DNA of 64,000 nt from CBDATA01 sp965202845. Its GTDB lineage: Bacteria; Acidobacteriota; Vicinamibacteria; Marinacidobacterales; Marinacidobacteraceae. The notes beneath the pieces were generated by a model, which had not been told where the DNA came from, searched no databases, and saw only the letters and a program-made list of their open reading frames with translations. The DNA lies in assembly GCA_965202845.1 (NCBI GenBank), contig OZ241856.1:2800727-2864726 (forward strand), given 5' to 3'. Positions 18,578-28,981 of the stretch are shown one piece after another (position 1 is the first letter of the stretch; every line of letters begins with the position of its first letter). The position numbers and the translations under genes are program-made.

Positions 18578-19882
18578 ATGATCCTGTTCGCGGATGAACC
18601 GGCGCCCGCCGCCTCCCCTGCCGAGCGGCCGCCTCCCCGGAAACCCGCCAGGCCGAACGCCGCGGCTTCCCAGTCCGCCGAGCGGCGCTCCCTGCCCCGG
18701 GGTCCCGCCAAGGCGGTCATCAAGGTGATCGGGGTCGGCGGCGGCGGCGGAAACTCCGTCGAGCGGATGATCGACGCCGGGATCGGCGGGGTCGAGTTCA
18801 TCGTCGCCAATACCGACGCCCAGGTTCTGGAGCGGTCGCAGGCGCCCACCCGGCTCCAGCTGGGGCTGGAGCGGACCGGCGGTCTGGGTTGCGGCGGCGA
18901 TCCGGAGCAGGGCCGGCTCGCCGCCACCGACGACATGGACACGCTGGTCGACGCCCTCAAGGGCGCGGACATGGTCTTCGTCACGCTGGGGGCCGGGGGC
19001 GGCACCGGCACCGGCGCCGGCCCGGTGGTGGCCTGCGTCGCCCAGGAGACCAGCGCGCTTTGCGTCGCGGTGGTGACCCGGCCGTTCGGCGTCGAGGGGC
19101 GTCGCCGCCAGGAGACCGCCGAGGAGGGCATCCGCGAGCTCCGGGAGTATGTGGACACCCTGATCTGCGTGCCGAATGACCGGGTGGTCGAGGTCTACGG
19201 CGACAAGCCGATCCGCGACGCCTTCCGCGACGCCGACGATGTGGTGCGGCAGGCGGTGCAGGGCATTTCCGATCTCATCCAGACGCCGGGGGAGATCAAC
19301 CTCGATTTCGCCGATGTGCGCACCGCGATGAAGGCGCGGGGCGACGCGGTGATGGGAATCGGAGTGGCGTCCGGGTCCAGGCGGGTGGAGGAGGCCACCC
19401 AGGCCGCCATCTCCTCGCCGCTTCTGGAGGACACCTCGATCCGCGGCGCCACCAGCATCCTGATTAACGTGACCGGCGGGGAATCCCTGTCGCTGACCGA
19501 GATGAAGCATGCGGTGGACATCGTCCGGGCGGCGGTGGCTTCGGAGAACCTCACCGGCGGCGCCGGCGGGCCGGGCGACACCATCCTGCTCGGAACCGCG
19601 GTGGACCCCCAGCTCGACGAGGGGGACGACGGCGGGCGGATCAAGGTCACGGTGGTGGCCACCGGGTTTCCGAACCGCAGCCGCAACGGAGCGACGCCCC
19701 AGCAGCTGAACGTCCCGAAGCTCAACGTGCGGGCGGCCGCCTCCGATCCCCCCCCGCAGCAGGAAGCGCCCGCCCGTCCGGCGGCGCGGGCGGTGGGCGA
19801 TTCCGCCGAATACGGCGACTTCGAGGATCGCTGGGGCGACCTCTCCACCCCGCCGTTCATGCGCAACCCATCGTCCTCCTGA
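18578..19882 (+). CDS. ftsZ: Cell division tubulin homologue FtsZ
   Basis: The 434-residue GTPase forms the Z ring. An unusual N-terminal extension of about 45 Pro/Ala-rich residues precedes IKVIGVGGGGGNSVERM. The tubulin signature GGGTGTG is at 140-146, and the T7 loop is NLDFADV. The nucleotide loop reads GLGCGGDPEQG where most FtsZ have GLGAGANPE, so Asn is Asp. A Ser/Pro/Ala linker leads to a C-terminal peptide PPFMRN, which fits the FtsA/ZipA-binding tail. A 55-bp gap from ftsA carries CGGAG before the ATG. Confidence 0.96.
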   Translation: MILFADEPAPAASPAERPPPRKPARPNAAASQSAERRSLPRGPAKAVIKVIGVGGGGGNSVERMIDAGIGGVEFIVANTDAQVLERSQAPTRLQLGLERTGGLGCGGDPEQGRLAATDDMDTLVDALKGADMVFVTLGAGGGTGTGAGPVVACVAQETSALCVAVVTRPFGVEGRRRQETAEEGIRELREYVDTLICVPNDRVVEVYGDKPIRDAFRDADDVVRQAVQGISDLIQTPGEINLDFADVRTAMKARGDAVMGIGVASGSRRVEEATQAAISSPLLEDTSIRGATSILINVTGGESLSLTEMKHAVDIVRAAVASENLTGGAGGPGDTILLGTAVDPQLDEGDDGGRIKVTVVATGFPNRSRNGATPQQLNVPKLNVRAAASDPPPQQEAPARPAARAVGDSAEYGDFEDRWGDLSTPPFMRNPSSS

Positions 19883-19989
19883 CCATCGCGCCGCCTGCGG
19901 GGTTCCGCGTCCTCCGGCTCGCCGGCGGGCTGGAAGCGCTGGCCGCCAAGGGGCTCCCCGCGCCGCACGCCTTCGCCGCCGCTGGCGAT

Positions 19990-20604
19990 TTGGCGGCGCT
20001 CGGAAGGGGGCTCGGCGTCGCCAGGGTCCATACCTTGCGCCAGGCGCACGGAAACGCGGTCCGGATGCTTCCGGATTCCGCCCCGGATTCCGACGGCCCG
20101 CCCGCCGACGGCGCGGTGCTCCGGACGCCGGGCGAGGCTCTTGCGATCGCATCGGCGGACTGCGTCCCGATCCTCCTGCACGCTCCGGAGTCCGGGCTGG
20201 CGGCCGCCGCGCACGCCGGCTGGCGCGGAACCGCGGCCGGGGTGGGCGAACGGACGGTCGCCGCGCTCGTCGGGGAGTCCGGGGACGCCGCCGCCTCGTT
20301 CCTCGCGGCGATCGGCCCGGCGATCGGCGCCTGCTGCTTCGAGGTGGGACCCGAAGTCCCCGACGCCTTTCGGGAGCGCGGGCGGCGGGTTCCGGAGGCG
20401 GGGCGGAACCCGACGAGCGGTCGCCTCCATCTCGACCTGATCCGCGCCAACCGCGAGCAGCTTCTGGATGCGGGGCTCCGCGCCCGCAACATCCACGCGG
20501 CGGCGCGTTGCACCCGCTGCGGCCCCGGCGGGTTCCACTCCTACCGGCGCGACGGCCCCGGCGCCGGGCGGAACTGGGCGATCCTCGCCCGCCCGCTCCG
20601 GTGA
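19990..20604 (+). CDS. pgeF: PgeF/YfiH-family purine nucleoside phosphorylase (laccase domain)
   Basis: This Cu-oxidase_4-type protein is known as a peptidoglycan editing factor and purine nucleoside phosphorylase/adenosine deaminase. It has the metal-ligand blocks RQAHGNAV, ADCVPILLHAP followed by AAAHAGWRGT, the IGPAIGACCFEVGPEV motif and a C-terminal CTRCGPGGFHSYRRDG. The first conventional start is TTG at 19990, but family-like sequence (LPAPHAFAAAGD) continues upstream to the ftsZ stop with no ATG, GTG or TTG. The real start may be a CTG at 19879 overlapping that stop. It is the last gene of the dcw operon. Confidence 0.87.
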   Translation: MAALGRGLGVARVHTLRQAHGNAVRMLPDSAPDSDGPPADGAVLRTPGEALAIASADCVPILLHAPESGLAAAAHAGWRGTAAGVGERTVAALVGESGDAAASFLAAIGPAIGACCFEVGPEVPDAFRERGRRVPEAGRNPTSGRLHLDLIRANREQLLDAGLRARNIHAAARCTRCGPGGFHSYRRDGPGAGRNWAILARPLR

Positions 20605-20616
20605 GAACGGGATGGA

Positions 20617-22287
20617 TTACGCGACCAGCCGGATGGCGCGGTCGGCCTGGTCCTGGAGCAGGCGCTCCTTCATCCCGTTGTCGAGGAAGCTCCACGGCAG
20701 GATCTCGTCGCGGCCCCGTTCCCGGCGCAGGTAGAAGTCGGGGTGGAGGCCTGCCTCCGCCATCGCTTCGCGGAGGCGGCGGCCCTGGGCCAGCGCGAGC
20801 AGCGCCGGCGCCAGCCGGCGATCCCCCACCGAGAGCAGCGCCTGGAGGCGCTCGAGGCGCGGCGACTTGCAGTGCGCCTCGACTCCGGGGATGCCGCCGA
20901 GCTCCTTCTGGAGGCGGCGCATGCGGGCGTTCAGAACCGGGAGCGGCGCCATCGGGTTCCACTGGAATGGCGTTCCCGGCTTGGGGATGAACGGATTCAC
21001 GCTGGCGATGGCGCGTCCGCCCCGCCGCCGCGCGGCCACCCGGTCGCGGATGCTGCGGACCAGCGGCGCGATGGCCGCCACATCCTCGTCGGTCTCCCCG
21101 GGCAGTCCGATCATCAGGTAGAGCTTCAGGTTCATCGCGCCGGAGTCCAGCAGGATGTCCACCTTGTCGAGGATCTCGGCGTTGCGGACCCGCTTGTGGA
21201 TGGCGATCCGCAGCTTGTCGGTCCCCACTTCGGGGGCGATCGCCAGGGTGCGTTCGCCGCTTTCGGCGAGCGGCCGCACGAACTCGTCGCGCACGTCCTC
21301 GAACCGCACCGAGGAGACGCTGATCCGGAACCCCATGTCCCGGAGGGCGGCGACCAGCGGACCGATTTCGCGGTGGGCGCCCACCGCGGTAGAGACCAGC
21401 CCGATCCGGTCGGTGTGTTTCCGCGCCGAACGGGCGAGCGCGAGCAGCCGTTCCACCTCGAAGGAGCGCTTGGGCAGGTAGTTGTAGCCGGCCCAGCAGA
21501 AGCGGCAGAGGGTCGGGCACCCCCGCGAGACCTCGACCAGGAACTTCCCCGACATCTCGGTGTCGCGGGTCAGGATGAAGGTGGCCGGCGGCGGGAAGCG
21601 GGCGTCCTTGCCCATCTTCGCCCGCACGATCCGGGGCGCGCCCCGGGCGATCCGCCGCTTCACCCGGCCGACGTCGTCGTACTCCACCTGGTGGGTCGCC
21701 GGGACGTAGAACCCCGGCTCCGCCGCCAGCCCGGCCTGCTGCTCCCGCCGTCCGCCCCGGCGCAGATGTTCGGTGAGGACGGGGAGCAGGGCCTCCGCCT
21801 CGCCGATGGCGAACACGTCGACGAAATCCGCCAGCGGCTCCGGGTTCAGGAAGGTGATCGGGCCGCCGGCGACCACCAGCGGATCCCGGTCGGAGCGGTC
21901 GCGGGCGAGCGGCGGGATGCCGGCGAGCTGGAGCATCCGCACCAGATGCACCGCGTCCGGCTCGAAGGTGATCGAAAACGCCACCGCGTGGAAGCCCCGC
22001 AGCGGGCTGCCGCTCTCCAGGGTCCGGAGCGGCAGGCCGGTGCGCCGGTATTCGCCCATCTCCACCGGATCGGGGAGGAAGAACCGCTCGGCGGTGGTGT
22101 CGGGGAGGCAGGACCAGAACCGGTGCGCCGCCTGGAAGCCCACGTTGGACATGCCCAGGGCGTAGCGGTTCGGGTATCCCACCGCGACCCGGAGGGCGCC
22201 GCCGGAGGATCCGGCGGGGCCGTCGTCGTCGATGCGGGTTTCCCCGGCGAGCCGCCGTTCGGCGCGGCGGGAAAGGAGCTTGCTCAC
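20617..22287 (-). CDS. B12-binding-domain radical SAM protein (TIGR03960-like)
   Basis: The 556-residue protein has an N-terminal cobalamin-binding-like domain (GYPNRYALGMSNVGFQ, then VAGGPITFLNPEPLADF) and a radical SAM domain with the [4Fe-4S] motif RGCPTLCRFCWAG (C-x3-C-x2-C, about residue 200). Methionine/AdoMet-type motifs follow (LMIGLPGETDEDV). This architecture is the conserved family often called rSAM fusion TIGR03960, whose substrate is not known to me. The GTG start overlaps the TGA of the preceding zinc-ribbon gene. It is the last gene of the dnaG-rpoD group. Confidence 0.85.
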   Translation of the reverse strand: MSKLLSRRAERRLAGETRIDDDGPAGSSGGALRVAVGYPNRYALGMSNVGFQAAHRFWSCLPDTTAERFFLPDPVEMGEYRRTGLPLRTLESGSPLRGFHAVAFSITFEPDAVHLVRMLQLAGIPPLARDRSDRDPLVVAGGPITFLNPEPLADFVDVFAIGEAEALLPVLTEHLRRGGRREQQAGLAAEPGFYVPATHQVEYDDVGRVKRRIARGAPRIVRAKMGKDARFPPPATFILTRDTEMSGKFLVEVSRGCPTLCRFCWAGYNYLPKRSFEVERLLALARSARKHTDRIGLVSTAVGAHREIGPLVAALRDMGFRISVSSVRFEDVRDEFVRPLAESGERTLAIAPEVGTDKLRIAIHKRVRNAEILDKVDILLDSGAMNLKLYLMIGLPGETDEDVAAIAPLVRSIRDRVAARRRGGRAIASVNPFIPKPGTPFQWNPMAPLPVLNARMRRLQKELGGIPGVEAHCKSPRLERLQALLSVGDRRLAPALLALAQGRRLREAMAEAGLHPDFYLRRERGRDEILPWSFLDNGMKERLLQDQADRAIRLVA

Positions 22288-22991
22288 TCGGGCTCGAAAA
22301 AGAGGATGCGTCCGCAGGACTCGCAATGCAGGATGCTCCCGCCGACCCGCACTTCCTCGTACATCTGCGGGCGGAGCGCCACGTTGCAGGCGACGCAGCG
22401 GCTCTCCCGCACCCGGGCCACCGCGAGTCCGTGACGGACCCGGCGGATGCGTTCGTACTGCTCGACGAGATCGGGGCGGACCTCGCCAACCGTCCGGTTC
22501 CGCTTCTCCACCAGCGCGTCCCGCTCCCGTTCCCGCCTGCCGGACTCGGTCCGGATGGACTCCTTGCCGGCGTTCAGCCGGGTCTCCGCTTCGGCGAAGA
22601 CCTTCCGCGCCCGGACGCATTCCTCGTCGAGCCGGTCCCCGTCATCCATCAGCAGGATGATTCGCTCCTCGATCGCGCCGATCTTCTCCCGGGTGGCGGC
22701 GATCTGCTTCAGGAGGCTGGAGTACTCGACGTTCGAACCGGCCGCCAGCAACTGGTCCTGGTATTTCTCGACGTGCCCCTCGGCCTCTTGCAGCTCGCCC
22801 TCCGCCTTGCGCCGGGCGCGGCCGTTCTCCCCGACCGCCTCTTCCGCCGCCTTGAGCCGCTGCCGCTCCGCCTCGATGTCCCGGTCCACCGCCTCGAGCT
22901 CGGCGGGCGCTCCGGCGAGCCGCCGGTTCAGGTCGCCGATCGTCATATCCAGAAGCTGCACCTCCTTGAGAGCGCGCAGCTCGGGGAGCAT
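22284..22991 (-). CDS. Coiled-coil protein with C4-type zinc ribbon (CT398/zf-RING_7 family)
   Basis: The 235-residue protein is almost entirely alpha-helical coiled coil (about residues 10-180), ending in a zinc ribbon with CVAC and CESC pairs and the phrase LRPQMYEEV. This matches the CdsZ/CT398-type zinc-ribbon family. The family is widespread near dnaG, rpoD and nif3-type genes; proposed roles include binding export or RNA-related partners but none is firm. It lies just downstream of the tRNA gene, and its stop overlaps the radical SAM start. Confidence 0.82.
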   Translation of the reverse strand: MLPELRALKEVQLLDMTIGDLNRRLAGAPAELEAVDRDIEAERQRLKAAEEAVGENGRARRKAEGELQEAEGHVEKYQDQLLAAGSNVEYSSLLKQIAATREKIGAIEERIILLMDDGDRLDEECVRARKVFAEAETRLNAGKESIRTESGRRERERDALVEKRNRTVGEVRPDLVEQYERIRRVRHGLAVARVRESRCVACNVALRPQMYEEVRVGGSILHCESCGRILFFEPE

Positions 22992-23032
22992 CGTTCAGCG
23001 AACCGGGAAACGAACCGGGCGGTCGCCGGGAG

Positions 23033-23105
23033 TGGGCCCACCAGGATTTGAACCTGGGACCAACCGGTTATGAGCCGGCCGCTCTGACCGCTGAGCTATG
23101 GGCCC
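23033..23105 (-). tRNA. tRNA-Ile2 (anticodon CAT, lysidine-modified)
   Basis: A 73-nt cloverleaf: acceptor GGGCCCA pairs with TGGGCCC, then a D arm, an anticodon stem GCCGG/CCGGT with loop CTCATAA, a variable loop TGGTC and a T arm CCAGG-TTCAAAT-CCTGG. The anticodon is CAT. The anticodon-arm and variable-loop sequence (CTCATAA, TTGGTC) matches tRNA-Ile2 (TilS substrate) better than elongator tRNA-Met. CCA is not encoded. It starts 26 bp after the rpoD stop, so it is probably cotranscribed. Confidence 0.85.
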
Positions 23106-23131
23106 CTGGCGCCGGAACTCGCGGAGCACGG

Positions 23132-24868
<1,737 letters not shown>

Positions 24869-24870
24869 TC

Positions 24871-25212
24871 TCATCCTCTACTGCGGAATTGTTCGGGTGG
24901 CGGAACCCCGTGCGCCCAGGGGAAGCCCCTTTCGCACAGGCGGGAAAAGCGACAGGCACTCTAGCACGGCGGCGTCGGTCACGGATTCGCGGCCCTTCGC
25001 TCCGAAAACGGCTCTTCGCCGCGGCGCAGCTGGTCGAGCCTCATCCTCTACTGCGAAATGTGTTCGGGTGGCGGAACCCCGTGCGCCCAAGGGAAAGCCC
25101 CTTTCGCACAGGCGGGAAAAGCGACAGGCGCTCCAGCACGGCAGCGTCGGTCACGGATTCCCGGCCCTTCGCTCCGAAAACGGCTCTTCGCCGCGGCGCA
25201 GCTGGTCGAGCC
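24871..25212. repeat. About 170-bp tandem duplication covering the dnaG 3' end and the dnaG-rpoD spacer
   Basis: Copy 1 runs 24871-25040 and copy 2 runs 25041-25212, about 95% identical with a few substitutions and two single-base indels. Copy 2 contains the last 20 or so codons of dnaG plus the spacer. Copy 1 repeats both, so a non-functional copy of the dnaG tail lies between dnaG and rpoD. The copies also repeat the ATGAGG around the rpoD start, giving a short open frame at 25044 that ends like DnaG. Confidence 0.9.
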
Positions 25213-26959
25213 GCCGGTTGAGCTCCTGCACCCGGGCCAGGTCGGCGCCCGCCGCGTCCCGGCGATCCCGCCCGACGCCGGCCAACAGGATCGCCCGCAG
25301 GCAGTCCTCCGGCCGCTGCTGCTCGGTGTTCAGCGGGACGTCCGCGGTCCGCGCCGCTTCCAGCAGCTGCGTCGCCGTCGGATCCCAATCGGCGTCCTCC
25401 CCTCCGAAGAGGTCGGCGGCGCCCCGGTCGGCGGCGTCCTTCATCACGGTCAGGATGTCGCTGGCGACAAAACCGAGCAGGTCCTGGGCGCACGCCTGCC
25501 TAAGGAGTGCGGCCACTTCCCGCGGGCGCTCCATCCCCCAGCGAATCAGATCCCGCTCCGCCGGGGTGATCGCCGCCGCCTTCGTTGTTTCCTCTTCCTC
25601 GTCGGGGATTTCCTCGAATCCCTTCCAGGGATTCTCCTGGTCGTCGGAGGAGGGGCGGTCGGCGGGCGGCGGCGCCGGTTCGGCCCGCTTTCGTTCGAGG
25701 ATGCCCGCCATCTCCTCCCGGGCGGACGCCGCCGAGAAGCCGGCGGCCCGCGCCGCCTGGTCCAGCCAGGCCTCCCGTTCGAGCGGCGACGGCCAGCAGG
25801 CCAGGATTTCGAGCGTCTCCCGGAAACGCGCCGCCCGCTCGCCGCCGTCGCTCCCGCCGTTCTTCCCGGCGAGGAACTCCACGAAGCCGGGCGCCTCGGA
25901 CAGGACCCGGCGGAATGCCTCGCCCCCCTCCTCCCGGATGAAGTCGTCCGGATCCCGCCCGCTTCCCAGCGATGCGACCCGCACCCGCAGCTGGTTCCGG
26001 AGCAGGATCGGGAGGCTGCGGAGCGCCGCCCGCTGGCCGCCGGCGTCGGCGTCGAAACACAGGACGACCTCCCGGGCGTGCGTCTTGAGAAGCTGCGCGT
26101 GTTCGGGGGTGAAGGCGGTTCCGCAGACGGCGACCGCCTGGGGGACGCCGGCCCGCCAGGCCGCCACGCAGTCGAAGTAGCCCTCCAGCAGAACCGCCGA
26201 CCGCTCCCGGCGGATGGCCGGCTTGGCGCGGTGCAGGCCGTAGAGCACCGTCTTCTTGCGGTAGATCGGGCTGTCCGGGCTGTTGACGTACTTGGGTTCG
26301 CTCCCGTCGAGGCTCCGCCCGGCGAATCCGGCGACCTGCCCGTTCGCGTCGAAAATCGGGATGATGAGCCGGTTGCGGAAGAAGTCGAAGAAGGCGCCGG
26401 GGCGGTCGGCGGCCTCGCGCACCAGGCCGGTCTCCAGCAGGATCTTCCGGGGCGATCCCTTCCGCTCCAGCGCCTCGCGCAGGGTCGTCCCGGCCGGCGC
26501 GAATCCGAAGCCGTACTCCCCGAAGTCCTCGCGCGGAACGCCGCGCTTCTTCGCCAGGTAGTCGCGGGCGCGGCGTCCGCCATCCGCCCGAAGCGCCGCC
26601 TGGTAGTGGTCGAGCGCGTCGCGGGCGGCCTTCCGCAGCGCCTCCCACCGGGCCGCCCGCTCCGGGTTCCGCTCCGGGATCGGGATCCCGGCCCGTCGCG
26701 CCAGCAGATGCAGCGCGTCCCGGAACGGGAGTCCGTCCCGCTCGCCGAGAAACCGGAAGACATCCCCTCCGGCCTTGCACCCGAAGCAGTAGTAGCTCTG
26801 CCGGCTCGCATCCACATGGAAGGACGGCGTCTTCTCCTGATGGAACGGGCACAGTCCCACGTAGCGCCCGCTTCCGGCAGGCCGGAGCGCCACCCGCTCG
26901 CCGATGACGTCGACGATGGGGGAAGCCTCCCGCACCTGATCCCGGAAGCGCGTATCCAC
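25151..26959 (-). CDS. dnaG: DNA primase DnaG
   Basis: The 602-residue primase synthesises RNA primers at the replication fork. An N-terminal CHC2 zinc domain (CPFHQEKTPSFHV, YYCFGCKAGGD, about residues 38-65) is followed by the RNA-polymerase core and a TOPRIM domain (LLEGYFDCVAAWRAG, CFDADAGGQRA, GRDPDDFIREEG), then a Pro-rich linker and a helical C-terminal DnaB-interaction region. The start is GTG at 26959, only 22 bp from the divergent larB start. The last 20 codons lie inside the tandem duplication. Confidence 0.96.
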   Translation of the reverse strand: MDTRFRDQVREASPIVDVIGERVALRPAGSGRYVGLCPFHQEKTPSFHVDASRQSYYCFGCKAGGDVFRFLGERDGLPFRDALHLLARRAGIPIPERNPERAARWEALRKAARDALDHYQAALRADGGRRARDYLAKKRGVPREDFGEYGFGFAPAGTTLREALERKGSPRKILLETGLVREAADRPGAFFDFFRNRLIIPIFDANGQVAGFAGRSLDGSEPKYVNSPDSPIYRKKTVLYGLHRAKPAIRRERSAVLLEGYFDCVAAWRAGVPQAVAVCGTAFTPEHAQLLKTHAREVVLCFDADAGGQRAALRSLPILLRNQLRVRVASLGSGRDPDDFIREEGGEAFRRVLSEAPGFVEFLAGKNGGSDGGERAARFRETLEILACWPSPLEREAWLDQAARAAGFSAASAREEMAGILERKRAEPAPPPADRPSSDDQENPWKGFEEIPDEEEETTKAAAITPAERDLIRWGMERPREVAALLRQACAQDLLGFVASDILTVMKDAADRGAADLFGGEDADWDPTATQLLEAARTADVPLNTEQQRPEDCLRAILLAGVGRDRRDAAGADLARVQELNRRLDQLRRGEEPFSERRAGNP

Positions 26960-26981
26960 CCGGCGAGCATAATCCGCGGCA

Positions 26982-27788
26982 GTGCGTGACGAACAGCTGG
27001 AGGCGCTTCTCCGCCAGGTGGCCCAGGGGGACGTCGCCCCGGAGGAGGCGGCCCGGGAACTGGCGTTTCCGTTCGAGAGGCTGTCGGAGCGGGAGGAGGC
27101 CCCCCCGTTCGCCCGGCTGGATCACGCCCGGGAGCGCCGCCGGGGGTTCCCGGAGGTGGTGCTGGGCGCCGGCAAGTCCGCCGATCAGGTGCTCGCCATC
27201 GCCCGCGCCCTCTCCCGGCGGGCGTCCCGGACGCTGATCACCCGCATCGACGAGGAGGCGGCGGAACAGGTCTGCCGCGCCATCCCCGGCGCGGTCCACC
27301 ACCGGACGGCGCGGCTGGTTCTGCTGTCCCCGAAGCCGCCCAAGCCGCTCCACGCGGTCATCGGGGTGGTGTCCGCCGGGACATCGGACATTCCGGTCGC
27401 GGAGGAGGCTGCGCTCACCGCCGAGGCGATGGGGGCGTCGGTCGAACGCATCTTCGACGTGGGGGTGGCGGGCATCCACCGGCTGCTGGCGGAGGCGCCG
27501 CGGCTCGCCGGATTCCACGCGCTGGTGGCGGTGGCCGGGATGGAGGCGGCGCTCGCGCCGGTGGTCGCCGGGCTGGTCCCCTGTCCGGTGGTCGCGGTCC
27601 CGACTTCGGTCGGCTACGGCGCCTCCTACGGCGGGCTGGCGGCGCTGCTGGCGCTCCTCAACAGCTGCGCTCCCGGGGTCACTGTGGTCAATGTGGACAA
27701 CGGCTTCGGCGCCGGATACGCCGCCGCGCTCGCCGTCGCGCACCTGCGGCGGCTGGAGGGCTCACCGGACGAGGGAACGGATCGCTGA
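26982..27788 (+). CDS. larB: LarB-type pyridinium-3,5-biscarboxylic acid mononucleotide synthase
   Basis: The 268-residue protein matches LarB (NCAIR mutase/PurE-related). LarB carboxylates and hydrolyses nicotinic acid adenine dinucleotide in the first step of nickel-pincer cofactor synthesis for lactate racemase-type enzymes. It has an N-terminal helical LDHARERRRGFPEVVLGAGKS block and a PurE-like core (VVSAGTSDIPVAEEA, VAVAGMEAALAPVVAGL, VAVPTSVGYGAS, NVDNGFGAGYAAA). larC and larE are not in this window. The GTG start at 26982 is taken because it gives the full N-terminus. The 3' end overlaps the convergent DUF72 gene by 27 bp. Confidence 0.88.
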   Translation: MRDEQLEALLRQVAQGDVAPEEAARELAFPFERLSEREEAPPFARLDHARERRRGFPEVVLGAGKSADQVLAIARALSRRASRTLITRIDEEAAEQVCRAIPGAVHHRTARLVLLSPKPPKPLHAVIGVVSAGTSDIPVAEEAALTAEAMGASVERIFDVGVAGIHRLLAEAPRLAGFHALVAVAGMEAALAPVVAGLVPCPVVAVPTSVGYGASYGGLAALLALLNSCAPGVTVVNVDNGFGAGYAAALAVAHLRRLEGSPDEGTDR

Positions 27789-28469
27789 GACCGCCCCGGG
27801 CGCGAGGCCGGGGCCGTCGTGCTTCACATAGAGATAGAGCGCCTGGAAGCGCCCGGCGGCTTCGGCCAGCGCCTGGCCGATGGCGTCCCGCTCCTCCTCC
27901 CGGTAGGGCGGGTCGCGGCGGAGCCGGACGTAGCCGAAGGAGGCGGTCGCCGGAATCCGGAATCCGGTCCCGATGTCGCGGGGCGCGGCCGCAAGCGCCG
28001 CCCCGGCCTCCCGGCAGCGTTCCTCCACCGGGGCGGCCCTCCACGAATCGTGCCGGAATTCGAGGGCGAACCGCCCGCCGGCGGGCAGGTCGGCGAGGAA
28101 CCGGTCGAGCAGGCCGTCGTCGCGGCGAAGCCAGGGCGGGCACTGGAAGAGCACCGGTCCCAGGCGCTCGCCGAGCGGCGCGAGGGCTTCGAGGAAGGAC
28201 CGCGTTTGCTCCCCCGCGTCCCGCAGCCGGGCGCGGTGGGTGATGCCCTGGTGCGCCTTGACCGCGAAGCGGAAGCCGGGGGGAACCGCCGCCGCCCACG
28301 ACGCGACCACCGCCTGCTGCGGGAAGCGCCGGAAGGTGTGGTTGATCTCGACGCTGTTGAAGACGCCGCCGTAGTGGGACAAGAAGTCGGAAGGCCGGGT
28401 TCCCTTCGGGTAGAACCGCCCCACCCACTCGCGGAAGCCGTAGCCGGACGTCCCGGCGAACAGGATCAA
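27762..28469 (-). CDS. DUF72 (YecE-like) TIM-barrel protein
   Basis: The 235-residue product has the DUF72 pattern: an N-terminal GTSGYGFREWVGRFYP block, NSVEINHTFRRFP, FRFAVKAHQGITHRARL, VLFQCPPWLRRD, FALEFRHDSW and a final ALYLYVKHDGPG. The fold is a TIM barrel related to xylose isomerase-like proteins; the biochemical role is unknown. The start is a TTG at 28467-28469 overlapping the TGA of the upstream zinc protein, so the two are translationally coupled. Confidence 0.86.
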   Translation of the reverse strand: MILFAGTSGYGFREWVGRFYPKGTRPSDFLSHYGGVFNSVEINHTFRRFPQQAVVASWAAAVPPGFRFAVKAHQGITHRARLRDAGEQTRSFLEALAPLGERLGPVLFQCPPWLRRDDGLLDRFLADLPAGGRFALEFRHDSWRAAPVEERCREAGAALAAAPRDIGTGFRIPATASFGYVRLRRDPPYREEERDAIGQALAEAAGRFQALYLYVKHDGPGLAPGAVSAIRSLVR

Positions 28470-28915
28470 CTGTCGCCGAACAGGTTTTGGAAGGCGGCGC
28501 GCGCGTCCCGGGAGGAGTCCAGCTGGCGGCCGGTGGTGTCCAGGACTTCGCGGGGGCGGAAGTGGATGCATTCGTTTCCGGCCCACTTGTCGGCGATGCG
28601 CTCCGGGATGTCGGCGCGGCACTCGAAGCGCTCCCGGGGGTCGAACAGCGCGCAGTGGCGGCAGGAGCGGATCGGGCTTCCGCAGCGTTCGCAGGCCGAA
28701 CCCACCACGATGGGCGTTTCGCTGGTGGGCCACTGGTGGCCGCAGCGGCCGCAGCGGGTCACCACCGCGGCCCGCCGCTCTCCGGCGAGGCGCAGGGTGC
28801 GAACCTGATCGCGGTTCCCCAGGTCGGTGAGCCGCTCGTCGAGTTCGCGGCGGATGCGGAGTTCTTCGGCGGAGTCGCGCCGCCTCGGGCGTCCGCCCTT
28901 TCTTCGGTACTTCAT
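28466..28915 (-). CDS. Small zinc-binding protein of unknown function
   Basis: The 149-residue protein has a very basic N-terminus (KYRRKGGRPRRR) and a helical segment, then cysteine pairs CGRCG, CERCG and CRHC. A distal FECRADIPERIADKWAGNEC block follows, ending HFRPRE. Nine cysteines in pairs suggest two zinc sites. The C-terminal block (FDPRxRFECRxxIPERIxDK) looks like a conserved family of uncharacterised proteins, which I cannot name. It is transcribed with the DUF72 gene. Confidence 0.72.
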   Translation of the reverse strand: MKYRRKGGRPRRRDSAEELRIRRELDERLTDLGNRDQVRTLRLAGERRAAVVTRCGRCGHQWPTSETPIVVGSACERCGSPIRSCRHCALFDPRERFECRADIPERIADKWAGNECIHFRPREVLDTTGRQLDSSRDARAAFQNLFGDS

Positions 28916-28981
28916 GGCTCCTGTGGGGGGGAGGGAGACCGGCCCCGAAATCCCCTCTTCCTTCCATCCCGTTCCCGCAAA

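Noticed and set aside
18134..22489. A 1451-codon minus-strand open frame across ftsA, ftsZ, pgeF and part of the radical SAM gene
   Set aside because: Low-complexity Arg/Pro/Gly composition and antisense to well-supported genes.
23033..23105. Calling the CAT tRNA an elongator tRNA-Met
   Set aside because: The anticodon-arm and variable-loop sequence match tRNA-Ile2 better; a search with a TilS-determinant model would settle it.
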